Source of the DNA: CAZDAW01 sp964503685 | GTDB lineage: Bacteria; Chloroflexota; Anaerolineae; Anaerolineales; Anaerolineaceae | Length of the DNA stretch: 10,715 nucleotides | Reading direction: 5' to 3' | Assembly: GCA_964503685.1 (NCBI GenBank) | Contig: CAZDAW010000113.1 | Coordinates: 1 to 10,715, forward strand | Shown here: one piece after another, positions 5,115 through 10,715 of the stretch | How positions within the stretch are numbered: position 1 is the first letter of the stretch | How the letters are laid out: each line of letters starts with the position of its first letter | Notes under the pieces: model-generated | Told to the model about the DNA's origin: nothing | What the model saw: the letters and a program-made list of their open reading frames with translations, nothing else | Databases searched by the model: none | Program-made: the position numbers and the translations under genes

Positions 5115-7444
5115 GTGGTTTAAAATATATTGGAAAGCAAAATTCGCCCGAAGATGGACTGGATAAAGTGATGGGACGGGCAAAATATGTGGGTGATATC
5201 CAACTTCCCGGAATGTTATATGCCCGAGTTTTGCGCAGCCCGGTTCCGCATGCCCGCATTAGAAATTTGGATGCGACCCCTGCCTTGAAAATTTCCGGGG
5301 TGAAAGCGGTTATTGTTGCAGATGATTTTATCGAGCACGGTAATTTTGGTTGGCCGGTAAAGGACGCTTATATTCTTGCATGGAAAAAAGTCCGTTATGT
5401 AGGAGACCCGATCGCGGCCGTTGCTGCGACCAGCGAGGAAGCCGCTCTGGAAGGTATACGCGCCATCAAACTGGATTTGGAAGAATTACCCGGGGTTTTC
5501 GATCCATTGCACGCAATGGACTCTGGCGCGCCGCTTATACCTGATGTGGCGCCAATTGATCAAGGGAACTTATTAAATACACATCTTGTCCGGAATGGGG
5601 ACCCGGACCCAATTCTGGAACAATGCGAGGTAATCCTGGATGAGACTTATAATTTCGCTCACCAGGAGCATGCCTATTTAGAAACAGAGGGCGCTCTGGC
5701 AATTCCAGATTCAGATGGCGGGATCATGGTTTATGCCAACGATCAAAGCCCATTTATTAACCGAAATAATTTGATGATGGTACTGGGACTTCCTGAAGAG
5801 AAGGTCCGGGTAATCCAACCACCTGTCGGCGGTTCTTTTGGCGGCAAAGATGACATCGGTTATCAAACTGCAGCTCAAGTATCTGCTTTGGCATTGAAAA
5901 CCGGATGTCCAGTACGCTTGATTCTGGGGCGTGAAGAATCGATGATGGCCTCGTATAAGCGAGAAGCGATGCAAATTCATCTTGTCCTGGGCGCTAATAA
6001 AAAAGGTGAGTTGCAAGCGTCCAAAGCAGATTTGGTTGTAGATAGCGGCGCTTATGCATCAATGTCGCCTCTTGCGTCGTGGCGTGCCACGATGCATGCT
6101 GCGGGCGCCTATCGCTATCGGGCTGCAAGTGTTGATACTCAAGTGTACTACACCAACAATGGTTACTGCGGCGCTTTTCGAGGTTTTGGAAACACCGAGG
6201 CCGTTGCCGCTATCGAACAGGCAATTGATGAATTAGCTTATCGCCTCCAGATTGATCCGATTGATTTTCGTTTGATGAATTGCTTAAAAAAGGGCGATCG
6301 AGCTTTTACAGGTAATTTGATAGATCAAGAAGTCAGTTTATCTGATTGTTTGAAGTGGGTGCGAGACAAATCGGATTGGCTAACAAAACGGGAACTCTAT
6401 TCAAAACAGACGGGAAAGGATATCCGAAGAGGCATAGGTGTTGCCTGTTATTTTCATGGTTGTAGCCTGGGAGGAGAAGGAGCCGATTATGCTACGACTG
6501 TTTTACGAATCGAAAATGATAATACCATAACCCTTGCTTCAGGTTTAACAGACTATGGTCAGGGTAGCCGTACTGTATTCACGCTTATTGCGGCGGAAAC
6601 CTTAGGGGTAAATACAAGCCGTATTCACATGCTGCGTCCTGATACCCAAACTGCAATAGAATCTGGTCCCACAGTTGCTTCCCGCTGTTCGATGTTAGGA
6701 GGGAATGCCAGTCACATAGCGGCTCAGAAATTAAATCAATTAATCACCTGGGCGGCCGCTGATGCTTTTGCGTGTGCACCAGAGCAGATATTTAGAGAAG
6801 GGGAGTTGTTTATCAGTCCTAAAGAAGAAACATTGACTTTTGATGAAGTTGTCCAACATGCCCGAAAAATGGGATTGACTTTATCGGTTCAGGGCAAGTG
6901 GAAGATGCCAGAATTTAAATGGGACTTTGAAAAAGGTGAAGGGATACCCTATCATTGCTACGTGTTTGGTGCACAAGTTGCGGAAATCGAAACGAATCTG
7001 AATACGGGGATGACTAAAGTGTTGAATGTTTGGGCAGCCCATGATGGCGGGACGATCATTTTTACGCAGGGCGCAATTGGACAAATGTACGGTGGTATTG
7101 CTCAAGGGATTGGCTATGCTCTTAAAGAAAATATCAAGTATTATCAGGGTTATCCAAATTGCTTGAATTATGATCGATATTTAATTCCAAGGGCTTCTGA
7201 TATGCCAGCAATAGAGATAAATTACATCCAAAATGACTATCCAGAGGGCCCCTATGGTGCAAAGAATCTCGCTGAACCAGTGATGATTGCTACAACACCT
7301 GCCATCGCAAATGCCCTGTTTCAAGCAACAGGTAAACGTTATCGCTCGGCGCCATTTAATCCAGGAGGTGCTGCTTCAGAGCAGAATCGTTCTTTAGATG
7401 AAATGGTCTCAGCTTGCAGGAAGGCGCTCGGCTTTTCTGTATAA
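5111..7444 (+). CDS. Molybdenum cofactor (catalytic) subunit of a xanthine dehydrogenase family hydroxylase
   Basis: The 777-residue protein is the large subunit, of normal length for the split form, with the a/b hammerhead domain (about 17-125) followed by the two Mo-cofactor binding domains. Visible active-site elements, numbered against bovine xanthine oxidase by my own alignment, are Gln212 (Gln767) in NDQSPF, GGSFGGKD at 240-247, Arg325 (Arg880) in SWRATM, FRGFG at 356-360 with Phe359 (Phe914), DYGQG at 481-485, SGPTVASRCSMLGGNA at 518-533 and Glu722 (catalytic Glu1261) in GAKNLAEPV. Asp247 replaces Glu802, a conservative change. The AYRCSFR loop of CO dehydrogenase is absent. Retained Arg880 and the acidic residue favour a purine or similar N-heterocycle over aldehydes, but substrate is not proven. 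GGGAGG (5099-5104) lies 6 nt before the ATG. No electron-accepting flavoprotein or XdhC-type maturation gene follows. Confidence 0.92.
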   Translation: MSGLKYIGKQNSPEDGLDKVMGRAKYVGDIQLPGMLYARVLRSPVPHARIRNLDATPALKISGVKAVIVADDFIEHGNFGWPVKDAYILAWKKVRYVGDPIAAVAATSEEAALEGIRAIKLDLEELPGVFDPLHAMDSGAPLIPDVAPIDQGNLLNTHLVRNGDPDPILEQCEVILDETYNFAHQEHAYLETEGALAIPDSDGGIMVYANDQSPFINRNNLMMVLGLPEEKVRVIQPPVGGSFGGKDDIGYQTAAQVSALALKTGCPVRLILGREESMMASYKREAMQIHLVLGANKKGELQASKADLVVDSGAYASMSPLASWRATMHAAGAYRYRAASVDTQVYYTNNGYCGAFRGFGNTEAVAAIEQAIDELAYRLQIDPIDFRLMNCLKKGDRAFTGNLIDQEVSLSDCLKWVRDKSDWLTKRELYSKQTGKDIRRGIGVACYFHGCSLGGEGADYATTVLRIENDNTITLASGLTDYGQGSRTVFTLIAAETLGVNTSRIHMLRPDTQTAIESGPTVASRCSMLGGNASHIAAQKLNQLITWAAADAFACAPEQIFREGELFISPKEETLTFDEVVQHARKMGLTLSVQGKWKMPEFKWDFEKGEGIPYHCYVFGAQVAEIETNLNTGMTKVLNVWAAHDGGTIIFTQGAIGQMYGGIAQGIGYALKENIKYYQGYPNCLNYDRYLIPRASDMPAIEINYIQNDYPEGPYGAKNLAEPVMIATTPAIANALFQATGKRYRSAPFNPGGAASEQNRSLDEMVSACRKALGFSV

Positions 7445-7509
7445 AAATATTTTCATAGGATTAATAGAAAATTAGCGCGATTTTTATTTCGTGAATCTCT
7501 TATGATCAG

Positions 7510-7515
7510 TATAAT
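7510..7515 (+). promoter_or_regulatory. Candidate -10 box for the propeller gene
   Basis: A perfect TATAAT lies in the 124-bp gap after the hydroxylase operon, 53 nt before the next ATG. The -35 region 17 nt upstream (TTTCGT) is poor. Transcription would start near 7522, just before the hairpin at 7525. Confidence 0.35.
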
Positions 7516-7524
7516 CTTAAAAAC

Positions 7525-7541
7525 TCGCCAATTGTTGGCGA
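7525..7541 (+). other. Perfect 7-bp hairpin upstream of the propeller gene
   Basis: TCGCCAA (7525-7531) and TTGGCGA (7535-7541) are exact complements around a TTG loop. No T-tract follows, so it is a poor terminator for the hydroxylase operon. If transcription starts at the nearby -10 box it would form a stem at the very 5' end of the leader; it could also be a small operator. Confidence 0.45.
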
Positions 7542-7568
7542 TTGGCTATGATCGTTTAAGGTTATACT

Positions 7569-10457
7569 ATGAAGCGTCGTTATAAAAATGGCCTGGCAAT
7601 AATAATCGCGCTATTTTCACTTCTTCAACAAGGTGTTAGCTCAGGGCAATCTACCGCCGAGATGTTGGAATTTAATGGAAAATCAATCGCGTATGCAAAT
7701 ACAGCAGCGATTTCTGCCAACGTGGTTGAAGAAGAATCTGTGAAATCCTTTTTCAAAAAAATTGATGAGTATAATGCGGATAGCGGCTCAAATCGCAAAA
7801 TCAGCCTTGCGGGACAAGAATCGCTGGAAGAATTAAGTGACTCTTATATAGTGGATAAATCACGAGAAGATTTAGACGTAAACCAGATATTTAATTCAAA
7901 AACAGATGAATTGTCTTTTGAATTTGGGAATACTGGTGTATCGGATTGGTTTGGCGTGACCACCAGTATTATTCAGTCAAATGGTAAGAATATTGGATCA
8001 AGGTCTGACCGTTCTTCTCTTTCGACAGATGGTCGATATGTTGCCATTGAGTCGGATTTGAATGACCTTGTTGAAGGAGACGTAAACGGTTGTAGGGATA
8101 TCTTTGTTTTCGATCAACAAAATAAAAAAATCGAGATAGTTTCAGTTTCTTCAGAGGGCAGGCTTGGTAATGGCGATTCCCGATCTCCAGTACTTTCGGG
8201 GGATGGACGTTTCATCGCCTTTGAATCGACGGCAAATAACATGGTTGATGGGGATAATAATAATAACTCGGATATCTTTGTCCATGACCGACAAACCGGG
8301 AAGACAGAATTAGTTTCAGTCACATCGGATGGCTTGCCCGGAAATCGTATTTCACGTTCACCTTCGATTTCCCAGGATGGGCGATTTATTGCGTTTGAGT
8401 CTGAATCATTTAATTTGGTCAAAAATGATAATAACAATGTCGCAGATATCTTTGTTTATGATCGTCTGACAAAAGTGACGCGATTAATCTCTTTATCATC
8501 CTCAGGCAGTCAGGCAAATGGGGCTTCTCGTTCACCCTCGATCTCTGCAAATGGTCGTTTTGTTGCTTATGAATCAAATGCTGATAATTTGGTTGATACT
8601 GGATTTGTGAAGGGGGTGGGATGGATAAAATTAATTTTTGTATATGATTTAGTGACCGGAATAACTGAGTGTGTAACCGTTTCGTCGGAAGGATTTATTG
8701 CCAATAATTCGTCAAACTCTCCTGCCATATCTGGCGATGGACGTATGGTGGCATTTTGGTCTGTCGCCGATAATTTGGTGGATTTAGATACAAATGGAAT
8801 GGCTGATGTCTTCATCCGCGATCGTTATCAAGGGATCACCAGAAGAATTACGATGGGGTATGATGGGTTACAATCAAACGGTCAATCGTGGTATGCCCCG
8901 AAAATTTCTGCTGATGGAAATTATGTTACTTTCACTTCCAGCGCCAGTAACCTTGTTCCAAATGATACCAATAATATGGCGGATGTATTCATCTTTGATG
9001 TTCAGGCTAATAACTTAAGTCGTGCTTCAATTGCCGCCGATGGTTCACAGGCCAATAAAGGTTCTGATTCTCCATCTATTTCGGCTGATGGACGGTTTAT
9101 TTCGTTTACGTCGTATGCGGATAATTTAGTTAGGGGTTCTTTGGCGGGTAAGGGAATCTATGTGTTTGATCGGAATTATGAGAATCGATTGTTTACACTA
9201 TCGAACCAGGTGATGAACAGTGATTTTCAATCAAATATTCAAGAATCGTATGAGACCAACAGGAAAATAGTTGCCGAAGATATTTTAGATTACCAGGTTG
9301 TGTCGGCTGATGGACGATATATAGCTTTTTGTTCGAGTTCCAATCGTTTTGTGGAAAATGACACAAATGATTCTATGGATGTATTTGTTTATGATTTACA
9401 TTCCAAGGAGATAGAACTGGTTTCTGCTTCCCCAAATGGGACGCTGGGAAATGGCGATTCTAATTCTCCCGCAATCTCGGCTGATGGGCGTTTTATTGCC
9501 TTTAGTTCATCGGCTGATAATCTGGTTATTGACGATACGAATGGATTAAGAGACGTATTTGTCAAAGATCGTATAAGTGGTTACGTGTGGCGTGTTTCAG
9601 CTGCTGCGAATGGGGAGCAGGCAAATGGCGTATCGAATAACCCAACGATTTCAGCAAACGGCCGATACATAGCATTTGAATCGGCTGCCAGTAACCTTGT
9701 TGCCAACGACACGAATGATGTATTTGATATTTTTGTTTTTGATATGGTGACAGGAAAAACGGAACGAGTTTCATTATCCTCTTCTGCGGAGCAGGCTAAT
9801 CTTGGTTCTGTCAACTCTTCAATTTCAGCAAATGGGCGCTTTGTTGCTTTTGCTTCTTGGGCTGGAAATCTGGTTAAAAATGATACAAATGATGCCTGGG
9901 ATATTTTTGTTCACGATCTCCTGAATGGACACACCTATCGCGTTTCAGTTGCATCAAGCGGCGTTCAGGCTAATAAAGATTCCTGTCTGGATTCTCATTG
10001 TGTCTCAATTTCATCAGATGGCAGATATATCGCATTTGAGTCATTAGCCACTAACCTTGTGGAAAATGATACCAATAAAAGTAAGGACGTCTTTGTTCAT
10101 GATTTGGAAACGCATCAAACAGAACGGGCTTCTGTAAGCAGTGATGGTTTTGAAGGAAATTCAAAATCGTATGGCGTTGCAATCTCGTATGATGGACGTT
10201 TTGTGTCATTTATTTCTTCAGCAGATAATTTGATTGAAGAAAATGGTGTACAAGGTAAAATGGTATATTTCCGCGATCGAAAAAAAGCAACAACCATGAG
10301 CGTCAATCAGCCTTCGGCTGATGGAATACAGGAAGGATTGGTTACGGCAAGTACCACAATAATGATTGGCTCTCAACAGCAGAATCGCGGTTTTTATGTA
10401 GCGGATTCAATTCAGGGGGATGTAAGTAGTAGTGGAAATATGAACTTAAATCATTAA
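7569..10457 (+). CDS. Large secreted protein of TolB/PD40-like beta-propeller repeats
   Basis: The 962-residue protein starts with a signal peptide (MKRRYKNG, hydrophobic core to about residue 19, cleavage near 25-28). Residues 30-125 match nothing I recognise. From about residue 129 to the end it is built of 58-residue repeats with the pattern ISADGRFIAFESxADNLVxxDTNxxxDVFVxDRxTGxTxRVSVSSxGxQANGxSxSP. The DGR turns fall at residues 154, 212, 270, 328, 390, 449, 507, 581, 639, 697, 755, 817 and 875, with a decayed fourteenth copy near 928-948. These are WD40-like TolB/PD40 propeller blades. The 74-residue step between copies 7 and 8, and a half-repeat before copy 1, suggest two seven-bladed propellers. 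Cys806 and Cys811 could form a disulfide. There is no lipobox, C-terminal helix or sorting signal, so the protein should be released or non-covalently attached outside the cell. Binding partner unknown. TAAGG (7557-7561) precedes the ATG by 7 nt. Confidence 0.85.
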   Translation: MKRRYKNGLAIIIALFSLLQQGVSSGQSTAEMLEFNGKSIAYANTAAISANVVEEESVKSFFKKIDEYNADSGSNRKISLAGQESLEELSDSYIVDKSREDLDVNQIFNSKTDELSFEFGNTGVSDWFGVTTSIIQSNGKNIGSRSDRSSLSTDGRYVAIESDLNDLVEGDVNGCRDIFVFDQQNKKIEIVSVSSEGRLGNGDSRSPVLSGDGRFIAFESTANNMVDGDNNNNSDIFVHDRQTGKTELVSVTSDGLPGNRISRSPSISQDGRFIAFESESFNLVKNDNNNVADIFVYDRLTKVTRLISLSSSGSQANGASRSPSISANGRFVAYESNADNLVDTGFVKGVGWIKLIFVYDLVTGITECVTVSSEGFIANNSSNSPAISGDGRMVAFWSVADNLVDLDTNGMADVFIRDRYQGITRRITMGYDGLQSNGQSWYAPKISADGNYVTFTSSASNLVPNDTNNMADVFIFDVQANNLSRASIAADGSQANKGSDSPSISADGRFISFTSYADNLVRGSLAGKGIYVFDRNYENRLFTLSNQVMNSDFQSNIQESYETNRKIVAEDILDYQVVSADGRYIAFCSSSNRFVENDTNDSMDVFVYDLHSKEIELVSASPNGTLGNGDSNSPAISADGRFIAFSSSADNLVIDDTNGLRDVFVKDRISGYVWRVSAAANGEQANGVSNNPTISANGRYIAFESAASNLVANDTNDVFDIFVFDMVTGKTERVSLSSSAEQANLGSVNSSISANGRFVAFASWAGNLVKNDTNDAWDIFVHDLLNGHTYRVSVASSGVQANKDSCLDSHCVSISSDGRYIAFESLATNLVENDTNKSKDVFVHDLETHQTERASVSSDGFEGNSKSYGVAISYDGRFVSFISSADNLIEENGVQGKMVYFRDRKKATTMSVNQPSADGIQEGLVTASTTIMIGSQQQNRGFYVADSIQGDVSSSGNMNLNH
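8013..10349 (+). repeat. Thirteen tandem 174-bp coding repeats (propeller blades)
   Basis: Within the large secreted protein, the codons for the DGR/NGR turn recur every 174 bp (58 codons), with two 186-bp steps, one 177-bp step and one 222-bp step. The copies differ clearly at the nucleotide level, so this is an old, diverged protein repeat rather than a recent DNA duplication. Confidence 0.8.
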
Positions 10458-10504
10458 TCTCGTTTGACAGAAACAATTTAACTCAAGTTGCCGCTTGACA
10501 ATCA

Positions 10505-10540
10505 TCTCAGCGTTCGTCGCTGCGAGAAGGGCGCTTTTTT
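10505..10540 (+). terminator. Probable terminator of the propeller gene
   Basis: Two overlapping foldings are possible 48-80 nt after the stop: TCTC-AGCG (10505-10512) with CGCT and GAGA (10518-10527) around a TTCGT loop with a 2-nt bulge, or AGCGTTC (10509-10515) with GGGCGCT (10529-10535), which is followed at once by a run of Ts (10535-10540). The second has the textbook terminator order. Confidence 0.5.
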
Positions 10541-10578
10541 GCCCGATAAGCAGTCTCAACGTCAAAATTCGAGATTGC
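10529..10578. repeat. Candidate decayed intergenic repeat element with nested inverted repeats
   Basis: GGGC (10529-10532) pairs with GCCC (10541-10544), and GCAGTCTC (10550-10557) pairs with GAGATTGC (10571-10578) through one G-T wobble around a 13-nt loop. The wording 'GCGAG...GGGC...GCCC...GCAGTCTC...GAGATTGCCACGCC' resembles the dispersed GAGATTGC/GCAATCTC palindromes I recall from intergenic regions of many bacteria. Only one copy is visible here, so repetition in the genome is an inference. Confidence 0.3.
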
Positions 10579-10641
10579 CACGCCTCGGCATTCTATTGAA
10601 GCTTGAAGTAACATCCAGGCGGCAGCTCGGAGTAATTTAAC

Positions 10642-10670
10642 TTGACAAAATAGAACGTATGTTCTATACT
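10642..10670 (+). promoter_or_regulatory. Near-consensus sigma-70 promoter at the right edge
   Basis: TTGACA (10642-10647) and TATACT (10665-10670) are separated by exactly 17 nt, the best promoter in the window. Transcription would start near 10677 and lead into a gene whose start lies at the window edge. The whole spacer is occupied by a LexA-type palindrome, so the promoter is expected to be strong but repressed. Confidence 0.85.
10650..10667 (+). promoter_or_regulatory. LexA-type (SOS) operator between the -35 and -10 boxes
   Basis: The sequence ATAGAAC-GTAT-GTTCTAT has 7-bp perfect arms around a 4-nt centre. Its core GAAC-N4-GTTC is the LexA recognition pattern of Bacillus-type and Dehalococcoides LexA proteins. 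Placed in the promoter spacer and touching the -10 box, it would block RNA polymerase when LexA is bound, so the next gene is probably DNA-damage inducible (lexA itself, recA, a translesion polymerase or similar). Confidence 0.75.
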
Positions 10671-10692
10671 GAATACAAATCGTATTCAGTAT
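10666..10692. repeat. Perfect 11-bp inverted repeat over the -10 box and transcription start
   Basis: ATACTGAATAC (10666-10676) and GTATTCAGTAT (10682-10692) are exact complements around a 5-nt AAATC spacer. It shares bases with the LexA-type box and the -10 box and covers about -11 to +16. It could be a second operator. As RNA only the part after the start would be transcribed, so a leader hairpin is less likely. Confidence 0.65.
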
Positions 10693-10703
10693 CGTTTTGT
10701 TTT

Positions 10704-10708
10704 GGAGG
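10704..10708 (+). promoter_or_regulatory. Ribosome binding site of the gene starting at the window edge
   Basis: GGAGG ends 5 nt before the AT at 10714-10715, the last two bases of the window. If the next base is G, an ATG start lies at 10714, with a leader of about 37 nt. Nothing of the product is visible. Confidence 0.65.
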
Positions 10709-10715
10709 ATAAAAT

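Noticed and set aside
5111..7444. CO dehydrogenase large subunit (coxL).
   Set aside because: The active-site loop is GAFRGFG, not AYRCSFR, and no CoxM gene is present.
8013..10349. Recent tandem duplication or a CRISPR-like array.
   Set aside because: Periodicity is at the protein level (58 codons) with diverged nucleotides and no spacer structure.

Overview
The window looks like a bacterial chromosome segment, probably from a Chloroflexi (Anaerolineae-like) organism. This is an inference from three things: a secreted LysM protein with Thr-Pro rich linkers, a large secreted beta-propeller protein with 58-residue repeats, and an operator of the GAAC-N4-GTTC LexA type reported for Gram-positives and Dehalococcoides. 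Base composition is moderate to AT-rich, ribosome binding sites are good, and nearly all genes lie on the plus strand. No rRNA, tRNA, CRISPR array, insertion sequence or phage gene is visible.

Layout. (a) 3-107: the last 34 codons of what looks like a sulfite-oxidase-type molybdopterin oxidoreductase. (b) 192-1162: a tandem pair, a small GlsB/YeaQ-type membrane protein and a stand-alone B3/B4 (PheRS-beta-like) domain protein, ended by a probable terminator. (c) 1394-2290: an EamA/DMT-type exporter, convergent with (d) 2307-3092 on the minus strand, a secreted LysM protein with a C-terminal membrane anchor. (e) 3365-4423: a carbamoyltransferase of the acetyl/succinylornithine/YgeW branch, not a canonical ornithine carbamoyltransferase, followed by a long stem-loop. 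(f) 4596-7444: a two-gene operon for a molybdenum hydroxylase of the xanthine dehydrogenase family (2Fe-2S subunit overlapping the Mo-cofactor subunit by ATGA), with no FAD subunit. (g) 7569-10457: a 962-residue secreted protein made of 13 clear and one degenerate propeller repeat, probably two seven-bladed propellers. (h) 10458-10715: a terminator-like and repeat-like stretch, then a near-consensus sigma-70 promoter with a LexA-type box in its spacer, a second perfect inverted repeat over the -10/start region and a strong ribosome binding site for a gene that begins at the window edge.

The most connected unit is (e)+(f). An unusual carbamoyltransferase beside a purine-hydroxylase-like molybdoenzyme recalls the E. 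coli ygeW/xdh neighbourhood and anaerobic purine degradation, so a role in N-heterocycle breakdown is a reasonable but unproven inference. The most precise regulatory observation is the SOS-type promoter at the right edge. I found no clearly undescribed system; the findings below are leads of modest size.
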